64,000 nucleotides of DNA from Muscardinus avellanarius. Taxonomy: Eukaryota > Chordata > Mammalia > Rodentia > Gliridae. Under the pieces are notes generated by a model. That model had not been told where the DNA came from and did no database searches. It saw nothing but the letters and a program-made list of their open reading frames with translations. The stretch covers positions 30,503,173 to 30,567,172 of the forward strand of contig OY726560.1 in assembly GCA_963383645.1 (NCBI GenBank), given 5' to 3'. Position 1 is the stretch's first letter, and each line of letters opens with the position of its first letter. This document shows positions 1 through 11,734 of the stretch, piece after piece. A program made the translations under genes and the position numbers.

Positions 1-1143
1 AAGAGAAGAGTACATATATAATCCCCAAGGCCACATACCCCTGATCACAAGCAACCCCCACCTTCAACATGGCTGCCTTTTCTCCCTGAGGTTTAGGGGG
101 ACATTCTAAATCAAAACCATAACAGCATACAGCCCAAATTTAAAAAAATATATATATTGCCTTATACAATTAGAAATTTTGCAGTAACACTAATTTCAGG
201 CACAACTGACTAGGTCTCAAACCACTCTCTATCTCTCAGTTTGACTTTGTTGGACCAAATCTACCCTCTTCTCTGTAGACCAGGCTTTCTCCAGGTGGAG
301 AGGAGTTTATATATTGCTAGCCACTGTCTCACATATATCGAGATCCATACCTTGATTAAGACTGAAGAAAGTTTGGCTTTGAACCAATATTTATTCATCT
401 ACCAATCCATACCTACCTTCTTTTGGGTTACTGTTGCTCACCTATTCCAATCATGCATTTATGGATTATCTTTCAGTACATACTGCCTCTCATTCCAGAA
501 AACAATTTTATTGCAGTTTAGTATTCAATTTTTGGCTCATAGTGATTAGTTTTGGATAATAAAAACAATGTATCCAGGCCAATTAGAGTCCTTTTCCTTG
601 ATGTTTTTATTTTTGGCTGAAAGCAAAGCAGCCAGGAGTCTTACACTTAGGCATTTGGTTTATGTTAGTACTGTAATATATTGATTTTGTCTGCAAACAG
701 CTGCCCAACAGTAATTTGCATAATGTTTTCATTTGCTTGGTTAAATCAATAAGTATCAGATAATTAATTCAATTAGCCCAAATAAACAAACATATATTGA
801 GGATTCACTGTGTGCCAGAAACTTTCCTGGATGCTACAGACTTAACATGAGATTTGTTACTTCATGTATAAGCATGCACATATTTTCTTCACATTTATAG
901 AAATTGAATACGGTAAGGGGTAAAGATGTTGCCTGAGGTATGTATTGATACTCAATTTTATCAAATTCAAATTCCTCCCTTCTATAAAAATCGTTACTCC
1001 CATAATTTTTAAAATTAGAATAAAATATATCAATTCCTACATATAAATTAAATATTGTAATACACTAGCTATAAATAAATTAAGCAGTAATTTACAACAA
1101 ATTATTTAATTGTAAAAGTATTATTTTAAAATAAATAATTGTT
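1..1143. other. AT-rich intergenic DNA
   Basis: No gene, RNA or clear repeat is recognisable. The open frame at 241-549 has no recognisable domain and begins with a non-ATG codon, so I treat it as chance. Confidence 0.6.
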
Positions 1144-1324
1144 GCCGGGCGTGGTGGCTCACGCTTGTAATCCCCGCGCTTGGGAGGCAGAGACAGGAGG
1201 CGCAGGTTCGAAGCCAGCCGTGTGCACTGGCTTAGGAGACCCTGTTTCCAAATAAAAATGTAAAAATGGGTCTGGGAGTGTAGCCCTGAGGTAGAAGGGC
1301 TTCCAGGAACCCCAGTACCACCAA

Positions 1325-1359
<35 letters not shown>
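1144..1359 (+). repeat. B1-dID-type SINE
   Basis: It starts GCCGGGCGTGGTGG, has a B-box-like GGTTCGAAGCC and an ID-like tail ending CCCAGTACCACC, and then a (AAAT)n tail. The flanking AAATAAATAATTGTT sequence recurs on both sides and is a probable target duplication. Confidence 0.88.
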
Positions 1360-1361
<2 letters not shown>

Positions 1362-1455
1362 GTTAAAGATTCATAAAATACTTTATGATCATATTTCATC
1401 CCAACATTTAAACCCCAGAAGAGAGATGGATTGATTGTGGCTGTTTTTAGGTGTT

Positions 1456-1514
1456 ATGTTTTATTTATTTATTTATTTTTATTTATTTTTTTTTATTTAT
1501 TTTTTTTATTTATT
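1456..1514. repeat. TTTA-rich simple repeat
   Basis: A run of ATTT/TTTA units directly abuts the antisense SINE that follows. It is probably that SINE's degenerate A-tail read from the other strand. Confidence 0.8.
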
Positions 1515-1701
1515 TTGTGGTACTGGGGTTCCTGGAAGCCCTTCTACCTCTGGGCTACACTCCCAGACCTATGTTTTATATTTTTATTTGGAAACAGAGT
1601 CTCTTAAGCCAGCGCGACTGGCTTCGTTCGAACCTGCGTGATCCTCCTGTCTCTGTCTCCCAAGCACAGGAATTACAAGCGTGTGCCACCATGCCCGGCT
1701 G
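1515..1701 (-). repeat. B1-dID-type SINE, antisense
   Basis: The antisense ID-like tail (GGTACTGGGGTTCCTGG) comes first and the antisense 7SL head (CCACCATGCCCGGC) comes last. Open frames over this copy are SINE-derived and not genes. Confidence 0.88.
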
Positions 1702-1935
1702 TTTTTATTTTAATTTCTCAAATCTCCACATACTATCTCACATAGACCTAGCCCATATCACCCAAATATCTAGTTTTTTGACATAACTTTTTAAATTTTA
1801 GTACTTTTATTGTAATTTTGCTTTATTTTCTTAATGGAAAATAAAATATGACAATCAATACTTTGTTGTTCTAGATTCCACCTTTGACAGCTATAATGAG
1901 CCACTTTATTTATTTATTTATATATTTATTTATTT

Positions 1936-2143
1936 ATATTTTGTGGTAATGGGATTAAACCCAGAGGTATAATACCTCCAATCTATACCTCCAGCCTTAT
2001 TTTTATTCTTTATTTTGAAACAGGGTCTCACTGAGTTGCAGAGGGCCTCACTAAGTAGCTGAGGCTGGCCATGAACCTGTGATCTTTCAGTCTCAGCCTC
2101 CCAAGTATTGGGATTACAAGTGTGTGGCGCCATGCCCAGCTAT
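1936..2143 (-). repeat. Older B1-dID-type SINE, antisense
   Basis: It shows SINE features with more mutations than the youngest copies, ending GCGCCATGCCCAGC. A TTTA simple repeat (about 1902-1938) precedes it. Confidence 0.85.
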
Positions 2144-2182
2144 ACTGAGCCACTTTATAGTGGCAATTTCTTTTCTTTTCTT

Positions 2183-2389
2183 TTTTTGTGGTGCTGGGTA
2201 TGGAACCAGAGGTTTTCTACCTTTGGGCTAAACTCTCAGACCTATTTTCTATTTTATTTGGAAACAGGGTCTCACTAAGTTGCTGAGAGCCTCACTAAGT
2301 AGCTGAGGCTGGCTTCAAACCTGTGCAATACTCCTGTCTCAGCCTCCCAAGTACTAGGATTACAAGTGTGCTCCAGCACACCCAGCTAT
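2183..2389 (-). repeat. Older B1-dID-type SINE, antisense
   Basis: It contains GTGGTGCTGGGTATGG near the left end and CACACCCAGC at the right end, with the usual CAGCCTCCCAAGTACTAGG core. Confidence 0.85.
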
Positions 2390-2868
2390 AGTGGCACTTT
2401 AAAATTGCCATTGATCTCACACTTTTAATACAAATTTTTTTAATTTGATAAAAGATTGAAATTTTAAAGTACACACTTTCTAGAATTTTATTTTGGCTTG
2501 TATTTTACTATCCCCTCAGTGTTATTAAGTAAGAAGTTAATAAATGTACCTTCCCTTCTTTCTAATCCAAATATTATGGGGGAATCAGAGCCTTGGTATA
2601 TTAGAAACCATCAGAAAAATAAAACATAGAGCATTGCAAGCCTGAGAAAAAATATTAGAATTCACCATTGCACTGATATTTTATGTATGATAAAATTTTA
2701 TTTCCATATGTAAACAAATTCAGACATTTCCTAGAGCTAAAACTTGTGCAAACACTTGACTAATAAATTGATAACTCATTATAAATAATTGGGAGCACCC
2801 TAAAAATATAGTGAATGAGCAAGAAAATATGTAGACATGGGAATTTCTTGATCACATAAAAGCCAACC
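2390..2868. other. AT-rich intergenic DNA
   Basis: I see no gene and no clear repeat here. Confidence 0.5.
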
Positions 2869-3074
2869 ATACTTTTTTTTTCAGTAATGGAGTTTGAAGC
2901 TAGGAGTATTCCACCTCTGAGCTACATTTCAAGATCCAGTTAGTTAGTTTGAAAGAGAGTCTTACTAAGTTGCTTAGGGCCTCATTAAGTAACTGAAGTA
3001 AGCCTTGAAGCATTGATCCTTCTGTCTCACTCTCACAGGTACTGGGATTACAGGTGTGCACCACCATACCTGAC
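2869..3074 (-). repeat. Old diverged SINE, antisense
   Basis: A T-run is followed by a diverged ID-like segment, then TACTGGGATTACAGGTGTGC and CCACCATACCTGAC. It has lost most CpGs and so is older than its neighbours. Confidence 0.75.
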
Positions 3075-3182
3075 CCCCCCCCAAAAAAAAGGATTTTGAT
3101 GCCTTATATTTCTCTACGATTAGGACATGTCTTGTTTCACAAGGATTCTGTTTGTCAGATTTTTTTAAAGTCCAATTTATAC

Positions 3183-4312
3183 TTTTTGTTTTTATTTTAT
3201 TTTTATTGAGGCATTATAATAACAAATTACAGTGAGGTTCAGAGTAACACACACATGTATGTGGCATTCATTGTGTTTTCCTCTGGTTGTTACCATACTC
3301 CCACACCCACCCATAGATATTCTTTTAATCAATACAAATAAGCTTATGTATGAACAAAAGATTATTTGAATACTTTCCATCATCAGACCCCCCCTCTCTC
3401 CTTTTACATTTATGCCTCCCTTTCTGGGTCCCCATGCCCATTTCAATAGAGACTCACCTCACTTATCTGAGGTCTTGGTAGTTTTCCATTTTCTCTCTAT
3501 TCTCCACATATGAGTGAAAATATATGGCTCTCCCTATGGAAAAACATAAAACCCAAGAGTAGACAAAGCAATTTTTAGCAACAACCACCATGCAAAAGGC
3601 AGAACCCAGGAAAATTCTATCTCTGATACACCTGACCTCAAACAATACTACAAAGCTTTAGTAGTAAAAATAGCATAGTATTGGCACAAAGAAGAATAGG
3701 AACAAATCTGCCATATTATCCAGCAATACGACTTCTGAGTATCTATCTAAAAGAATGGAAACCAAACTACCAAACTAATGCATGCATATCTTTATTCCTA
3801 GCTGCAAAATTCACAATTGTCAAACTATGGAACCAGCAAAGATGTCCATCAACAAAGGAATGTATTACAAAACTATGGGATATGTACACAATAAAATTTT
3901 TCTTAGCCACAAAGTAGAACAAAATTACATCCTTTACAGGGAAATGGATGAAACTAGAGAACATTATGCTAAGTGAGATTAGTCAGTCCCAAAAATTAAG
4001 AAATTGGATACTTTTCCTAATATGTGAAAGCTAAGGAGAAAAAGGGTCATAAGAGGAACTCTAGACAAAGAAGGAGATGCTATATATGAACAAATAAGGC
4101 AACTTAACTAAGGAGGATGGGAGGAGAGAATAAAATTCACTAATGTTTATGATGTACATTAACAAACATATCAAAGTCAATCACTAAATAAAACATGAAA
4201 AGGAGAAAAGAGGGAGTGAATAGGCTAAAAACTGGGGAAGGGCTAAATGAGTGATAAGTGCATGTATGCCTCTACCACCTTCTACCCCATTAAGACGCAT
4301 AACTACAAAGCC
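3183..4312. repeat. L1 3' end with inverted 5' part
   Basis: Left part (3183 to about 3540) is an antisense L1 3' end beginning with the T-rich complement of the poly-A tail. The right part (about 3541-4312) is sense-strand L1 containing ORF2 C-terminal coding, with peptides such as KEWKPNYQTNA at 3740-3780, and 3' UTR. The head-to-head layout resembles a twin-primed L1 insertion, but two independent insertions are also possible. Confidence 0.7.
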
Positions 4313-4329
4313 AGGCTTGATAGCACATG

Positions 4330-4790
4330 CTTGTATTATCATTATTGTAATATTATTGGCAATCAGAGAAATGCAAAATAAAACTGAGATTTGATCTAAC
4401 CCCAGGAAATAATGGAAATAATGGAAATAATCAAGGATATAAACAACAATAAATACTGGTGAGAATGTGCATAAATAGCAGCTCTCATACACTGTTGATG
4501 GGATTGAAATTAGTACAGCCTCTATGGAGATCAGTATAAATGTTTTTTAAAAGACTGGGCATTAAGTCACCTTATGACCCAGACATACCATTTTGGGGAT
4601 TTTTTTCCAAAGGAATTAAAATCAGATAACTTTAGGAATACATGTATCATTATGTTTATAGCAACACAACTCATGAAACTATGAACTATGGAGCCAGCCT
4701 TGTTATCCAGCCACAGACAAGTGGGTTATAAAATTATTATATGTACACACAATGAAATTCTATTCTTATTGGTGGTTGAATAAAATTCTA
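4330..4790 (+). repeat. L1 ORF2 C-terminal fragment, sense
   Basis: Sense-strand L1 remnant with typical near-3' ORF2 sequence, for example ATGACCCAGACATACCATTTT near 4577. It has many stops and indels, and no intact ORF. Confidence 0.7.
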
Positions 4791-5762
4791 TTGTGTATAC
4801 TGACCACAGTTTTGTAACCCATTCATCTGTTGACAGACACCTAGGTTGGTTCTATAGTTTGGCTATTGTGAATTGAGCTGCAATAAACATAGACTGCATC
4901 TATAATTATATGATATGACTAAAGTAGTAGATTCTATGACCACAGTCTATTTTTCTGCAATTTTCTAAAGCAACTATACAGATGGAACACATCAGAGAAG
5001 TGGATACCTTTGCATTTTTTATGCTTTTATTGGTGCACTTTGGTCTTAAATCACAATGTAGTTCAGAGTGACAGGTTTATACACGCACTTAGCACGTGGT
5101 GAGCTTCACCCTGGCTTCCTTTCCATTCTCTTTTATTCCCTCATACATGATATTGAGATTGGCATTGTAATTACACATGTACATAACACAAATAGAAGTG
5201 TTCCTTCATTAATTCTCTCCCCCCTATTCTTCCCTAGAACCCCTCCAATGTTCCAACAGGGTTTCTCCTCCATTATCAAAAGTACCTCTTGTGTCCTGAT
5301 TACCTCCTAGCTTTTGCATATGACAGAAGACATATGAACTTTTACTTTCTTTGAATGGTTAATTTGACTTAATATAATATCCTCTAGATCATTTTATCTT
5401 ACTGTAAATAACATACTTTTGTTTTTTATTGCTAAATAAAATTGCATTGTATGTATATTTCATAATTTTTTAATCTATTCATCTATTGATGGACCACTGG
5501 GCTGGTTCCATAGTTTGGCTATTATGAATTGTGCTTCTAAAAATAGAAATTTATATATCACTATAATATTCTGATTTTAATCCCTTTGGAAAGATACCCA
5601 AGATTGGTATAGTAACTGGATCCTATGTTGAATCCATTTACAGATTTCTGAAGAATCTTCACACTGATCTTTATAGCAGTGCACTGATTTGCAATCCTAC
5701 CATCATGGATAAGAGTTCCTATTTCCTCACATCCTTGCCAGTATTTATTATTATCTCAAAAT
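4770..5762 (-). repeat. Antisense L1 3' fragments
   Basis: About 4790-4905 and 5018-5762 are antisense L1 3' regions. Signature sequences are TTTTATTGGTGCACTTTGGTC at 5027 and CATCTATTGATGGACCACTGG at 5478. The copies are diverged and non-coding. Confidence 0.75.
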
Positions 5763-5779
5763 TTTATAAAGTATTAATT

Positions 5780-5961
5780 TTTTTTTTGGTGGTACTGGGG
5801 TTCCTGGAAGCCCTTCTACCTCTGGGCTACACTCCCAGACCTATTTTATATTTTTGAAACAGGGTCTCTTACGCCAGCACGGCTGGCTTCGAACCTGCGC
5901 GATCCTCCTGTCTCCGCCTCCCAAGCGCGGGGATTACAAGCGTGCGCCACCACGCCCGACG
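5780..5961 (-). repeat. Young B1-dID-type SINE, antisense
   Basis: A well-preserved, CpG-retaining copy with CTCCGCCTCCCAAGCGCGGG and GTGCGCCACCACGCCCGAC. The flank AAAGTATTAATTT occurs at 5767-5779 and 5964-5976 and is a probable target duplication. Confidence 0.9.
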
Positions 5962-6310
5962 CGAAAGTATTAATTTCTGATTCTAGATTAAGCTACCACT
6001 GATCTATATTGTAATAATCTATCTTGCCTAGACTAGAAACAGAACTAACCACTCTGATTTATCCTTTCTTTATTCTCCACTTCATCATTTACAAGGAAGA
6101 TAAAATAAGGCAATGAATGTTCTCTCAGAGAGGATAATTCATTATTATTCCCCATATTTTTTCATACCAGCATCTTATGTGTGCATATCAGGTGCCCTAA
6201 GTGTTATAAACCTGTAATATCTAACTTTAACTCTCATTACATTTGTTAACTACAATACACAAGCGCACAAATTTATCCTCACCTCCAGCTATTTGATTAC
6301 TGTCTTATTC

Positions 6311-6400
6311 AGGTTTTTTTGGTGCATTGTAGTCTAACATTATAACATAGTTCCAAATTACAGTGGCATACATACACATAGCACTTGATGAGCCTCCCTT
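6311..6400 (-). repeat. Truncated antisense L1 3' end
   Basis: GGTGCATTGTAGTCTAACATT and the following bases match the L1 3' UTR pattern seen repeatedly in this window. Confidence 0.65.
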
Positions 6401-6576
6401 AGAATCAGCTTTTAAGGAAGACAGAGGTTCCTTAAAAGGAGGCTTGCACCATCTTTTCCCCAGGGATTTAAGATGGTGCCTTGTACCCAGAGATATTTAG
6501 GAAACAGATGGCATAATTTTTCTTTGATTTTAAATTTTCTTCTCAAATAAAATAGGAATGGCTCAATGAATATTTA

Positions 6577-6585
6577 CTGAGCCCC

Positions 6586-6639
<54 letters not shown>

Positions 6640-6765
6640 GTTATAGGGGCTCAGATATATTTACATATATATACATTATATATAATATATTATATATGTT
6701 TATATATAAATATATAATATATATTAATATATAATATTATATATATATATATATATATATAATCT
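6577..6765. repeat. TA-rich palindrome and (TA)n tract
   Basis: CTGAGCCCCTA (6577-6587) and its exact reverse complement TAGGGGCTCAG (6644-6654) flank a (TA)n core. Further AT palindromic sequence continues to about 6765. The whole can fold into a long hairpin or cruciform. Confidence 0.9.
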
Positions 6766-8796
6766 GTTTAACTGTTTCCTTACCTTTGAGCAAAAGAGGC
6801 AATAATTCCTGTCCACATGGAGCTTCTATTCTAGTGTATGAATTTCAGCAATATAAAGCATCTAAAAAATCTAAGCAGTCAGTTAAGAAATAATAAACAT
6901 TAGTCATGAAAAATAGAGCAGAAAGTTTCAGGTAGCAAGTGTAAATGGTTGAGGAAATGGTTCCTGATGTTTGGGAAGTGCCTAGTGATGAGGTAAAATG
7001 TTGATCACATCCCAAATTTTCGGTCAAGGAAAAGTAATAATACAGCAGAATTAATTCTTCACACAAAATGAGTCAAACATGAGACTAGCAGTAACTATGA
7101 ATGTGCATATTAATCCATTTTAATTAGAAAGACTATTTTTATAATGGCAAAAATCCAATCTACATATGTCTATGAAGCAGAAAATGTGTTTAAAAAATAG
7201 GCAGCCCTGAAAACTTAAAGCAAATAGAAAATAAATATGCTTATAAAATTTATATTTTTAAAAGACTAAGCAGCAAAGGCATATTTAATTAGATGCCTGT
7301 CAAGCTCTGATATCTCATGTATTGGTTGAATACGATTTATAAAACATGTACTTGTGTCTCCCTTTTATGTCAAACCTAAAGCCACACATCTTTGAAGTTT
7401 CAATTCTCTGAGGTGAATCCAAACAGCAGTTAAGAATGTCTATCACCATTCATTTGGAAACACAGGGGATCTTAAGCTAACATAATAACAAAAAAAGGGC
7501 TCCCTTTAAAAAAGATAGGATCACAAATATATTTGAATATTTTCGCTTTTGAAAGTCTGAGCATCGTGTTTGTATCACAAAGGGATGTGATCTGTGACAA
7601 GATATATGAAATGAATTGATTTTTGCAGCAACTTCTGCTTAAAACAAGTGTTATAGATAATAAAATAAGCCTTTTCATAAAGTAGTCATCAATAAATGTT
7701 AAGCCGCATATTCACTAGGAGATATGTCTTAAGCTTCTGATACAATTCCAAAATAATAAACACCTGTTCAAAAAATCGAGCTTTTATTTGTGTATATGTG
7801 ATTCACCTATCAATTTTGATAATACAGAAAGAGATTTAAAAATTTAGAACATAATGTATAAAAATGAGATAAAATCGCAGCCCTCATATGAAGTACAAAC
7901 AAGACTACAAATCACCACCATTAAGTACTCCAGTTGCATTACCATGTATATAACTTACAAACATGAAGCACAAGCATTAGTATGGACCTAAAAGTATGAA
8001 CCATCAACAAGAAGTGACCCAGGCAGTCTGTTGCTGACCTATGAAAGTCCTAGCACCTTAATTTTTTGTGAGTTCAGTATATTTCAATATTAGATGTTTT
8101 CAATATTAGATGGTTTCAATTCTTTGAAGGGAAGGCTCCATGTGGTATTGCTCTGTAATGGGATTCCTGTACAGCAGTGGAAAGTTAAGAGTGTACTCTC
8201 TGGGAATGATAAGTCTTTACCAGTGTTATGACTCCAGACAAGAGGCATACTGTCCTGAAATTGCCTTTGCTATAAAATGAAAATAAGGACAAAATTAGAT
8301 TATCACAATGACTGAAACTTTAAAAAAGCATGCATTAGGTATGTATGATGGTTTCTAGAAATACATTAATACAGCAACTAGACAATCATAATATTTTACT
8401 TTCTTGGGCAACTTATAGAAAGTCTAATTATATTTAAGGCTATATAAAATAACATATAAATAAAGAGTTGAGTTTCATAGCTTAAGTATAATTTCCAGAT
8501 TTGAGGTTTCATGATTACTTCTGGCAAAGAATTCAACAGTGGAGAACTAGCATTCTCTTTATTATACAGCTGGAAGTGATTTTAAATGCAGATTTAACAT
8601 TTTGCATACTTCTATCCTTCTTTCCATGATATGATTTTAAGTTTTGTCACTGAATTTCTTTCTTTCTTTGGGTGAGACTCCTAGTTATTTATAGTCTTTT
8701 GAAAACAAGATAAAGTGTCATGTAATGCTTCTAAAGCAGATTGACAACTATTGTACCATGGGACTCTAATTTGTTTTTTGTTTTTGGGGGGTTTAT
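6766..8796. other. AT-rich intergenic DNA
   Basis: About 2 kb with no recognisable gene, RNA or repeat family. The short open frames at 6845-7066 and 7472-7678 (both minus) show no domain, signal or codon evidence. Confidence 0.6.
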
Positions 8797-8981
8797 TTTT
8801 TTGGTGGTATTAGGGTTCCTGGAAGCCCTTCTACCTCCGGGCTACACTCCCAGACCTATTTTATAGTTTTTATTTATTTGGAAATAGGGTCTTAAGTCAG
8901 CGAGGCTGACTACGAACCTGCGCCATCTTCCTGTCTCTGCCTCCCAACCACGAGGATTACAAGCATACGCCACTGCCCGAC
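8797..8981 (-). repeat. B1-dID-type SINE, antisense
   Basis: A T-run, then GGTGGTATTAGGGTTCCTGG, the ID-like tail and an antisense 7SL head ending CACTGCCCGACC. Confidence 0.87.
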
Positions 8982-8989
8982 CTAATTTT

Positions 8990-9062
8990 TTTTATAATGT
9001 TTGTTCAACTAAGCTCTATTTCATAAGATCATCTTCAATTTCTTTTTATTGTTTTGTAATTT

Positions 9063-9107
<45 letters not shown>

Positions 9108-9535
9108 CTTTTACCTTCTTGGTAAAATATTTATTTCTAGGTATTTTATTATTTCTGAGGTTATTATATGAATGAATTTTTTTTCTGGATTACTTTTAAC
9201 AGTGGATTCCTGGCTGGAATTTATATAACCTAGTCTTTTTAGATTGATTTTGTATTCTCTTTCTTTTTTGAACTTATTAATCAGCTCTAGAAGTCTTTTG
9301 GTTGAGTTTTTTATGTCTGTCTTCTAAATATAGAATAATGTCATCTGAAAATATAAACAATTTTTATTCTTCTTTCCCTATTAGTATTCCCTTGATTTTA
9401 TTCTCTTTTCATATTGCTCTAGCTATAGTCTCCATTACTATTTTAAAAAGGAGGGGTGATAGTGGACATCCTTCTTTTGTTCTTGATTTTAAGAAAAATT
9501 TTCAGTTTTACCCCATTCAATAACATCATTATTTG
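8990..9535 (-). repeat. Antisense L1 ORF2 fragment with (TA)n
   Basis: After a (TA)n tract at 9063-9104, the sequence is antisense L1 ORF2 (RT region), for example TTTATGTCTGTCTTCTAAATA at 9311. It is broken by stops on the coding strand. Confidence 0.75.
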
Positions 9536-9550
9536 GGTTTACTGTTTATT

Positions 9551-9950
9551 TGTTATGGTTTGAGTGGTTAGTGATTGTGTCATCCACCTAGTTGTGGGTT
9601 CTTCTCCTTGATAATTATAAAAATAATAACTAGGAGTCTCAGAACTTAATGCAAGCAGAAAGATTTATTGTGGAAATGAAAGGAACAGAAAGAGGGATAG
9701 ACATGATGGAAAGTTTGAAATCAAGATTCTCTTGTCTTTAAAAAAAATGAAACTTATATGAGGTTTCCTACCATTATCTCTTTTTCATCCTGGATGCTAT
9801 CTTTGCTTATTAGGCAAACAATTTAGATGCTCTTAGCCTACTTTGTTAAGCATCCACATGAAAGGATGATGTTTCTTCCAAATCTAGTTCTCAAGTGTTC
9901 AGCATTTCTACCTTTGTCGATAGGCTAGTTTGTGATGTACATTAACAAAC
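9551..9950. repeat. Possible old LTR fragment interrupting L1
   Basis: The segment between L1 pieces starts TGTTATGGTTTGAG, which resembles the 5' end of MaLR-type LTRs. Family and right end are uncertain. Confidence 0.3.
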
Positions 9951-10199
9951 ATATCAAAGTCATCAACATGCTAGTTTTTTCTTCTGTTTTGTTTTGTTGT
10001 GCTTTAGTATCTTTTTTGTTTTGATATCATCTGTGAGTACCTGAGATGACATATGGTATTGTTAATACATTAGCTTCTTTGTGGGATCTATATCTTTTGG
10101 TTTCAGATCTATCTTATCTTTTTGTATTAACAGGCAACTTCTGCCTACCTGTGAAGAAGGCAAACTTGTGAAGCAACTTCAATATTTCTGTTTTGACCA

Positions 10200-11595
10200 T
10201 TTAAATGCCTGCTCTGCTTTGGGACAAAACATGGAATGAAATTACACATTTCTATATCAAATGCCTTTATAATGTTGATATAAGTTTCTTATATTCTGAT
10301 TTTCTACAATTGTTTTTAACATGGATGGGTGTTATGTTTTGTCAAATTTTTTTTCAGCATTTATTGAGATGGTTATGTAAATTTTGTTTGTAGTTTTACA
10401 TTTATGTTGAATAATATATATTGATTCACCTATTTTGAACTATCCTTGCAACCCTGGAATAAAACCAACTTGGTCATGATGTACAATTTTCTTTTTGTAT
10501 ATATAATAAATTTTACATATTTTATATTTAATAGATTTTTGTAATATTTTAATTTTTATTGGTGCATTGTAATCATACATCTTAATGGAGTACAAGATGG
10601 TAGAGGCACACATGCATACATCACCCAATTATTCCTTACCCAATTCCCACCCCATTCCCTCTCCCCTCCCTCTTTCTCATATCTGGCTTAGTAATTGACT
10701 TTGATATGTTTGTTAATGTATACCATGTACATTAGGGAATTACCCTCTTCCCCATCCCCCTCAGTTAGATAGCCTTATTTGCTCATCTATAGTATCTCCT
10801 TCTTCATCTAGAGTTTCCCCTATGGCCAATTTTCTCCCTAGCTTCTATATATTAAGGAAAGAATCTGATTTCTTTTTTTTTTTTTTTTGAGACTGACTAA
10901 TGTCACCTACCATAATGTTTTCCAGTTCCATCCATTTCTCTGTAAATTATGTGATTATGTTTTTCTTTATGGTTAAGTGAATCCCATAGTTTTGTAGTCT
11001 ATTGATCTGTTGATGGCCATCTTGGCTGGCTCCATAGTTTGGCAATTGTGAATTGTGCACCTATGAACATAGAAATGCATGCATTAGTTTTCTTGATATG
11101 GTTTTGAGTGCATACGACTGGTATTTTGTATAGAATTTTTGCATCTATGTTCATTAAGAATATTGGTCTGTAATTTTCTTTTTTTGAGCCATCTATTTGG
11201 TTTCAGTATTAAGTTGATACTTGCCTCATCAAAGAAGATTGTAATAATTCCATTATTTCCTATTTTATGGAAAACTTTGTGAAGTATTGGGTTAAGTTCT
11301 GCTATAAAGGTTTTATAGAATTAATATAGGAATCTATCTGGACTTAAACTTTTCTTTGTTGGACGCTTCTTATAGTTTTTTCTATCAATATTCTTGCCAT
11401 TGGTCAGTTTACATTTTTGTGTCCTCTTGGTTAAATTTAGGTAGATTGTATGTATCTGGAAATCTGTTGATTTCCAGCTTACTGGAGTATAAATTATCTA
11501 AATAGTTTCTGATGATTCTCTGTACATCCCCACTGTCTGTGGTGATATGTCTTCATTGGGGGGGGGGGGAGATAAAAAATGTTTCTCTTGCTCTT
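10200..11595 (-). repeat. Antisense L1 3' half, composite
   Basis: About 10200-10460 and 11060-11570 are antisense L1 ORF2. A second antisense L1 3' end (about 10545-11060, starting TTTTTATTGGTGCATTGTAATC) lies between them. A G10 run is at about 11559-11570. No intact ORF is present. Confidence 0.72.
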
Positions 11596-11734
11596 AGTAA
11601 GTAAAATAAGTAATATCAAAATAGCCATTCTACAAAAAATAATCTACAGATTCAATGCAATTATTATCAAAGTACTAATGTCATTCTCCACAGAGATAGA
11701 AAAATTAGTCTCAAGTTTTATATAAAAAATAAAC
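11596..11734 (+). repeat. Sense L1 ORF2 fragment
   Basis: CTACAGATTCAATGCAATTA (from about 11643) and the following bases match the conserved L1 ORF2 segment just after the RT core. It abuts the L1 5' region that follows. Confidence 0.65.

Noticed and set aside
1144..1320. tRNA gene, from the B-box-like GGTTCGAAGCC
   Set aside because: The element is a 7SL-headed SINE with a poly-A tail; no cloverleaf can be drawn.
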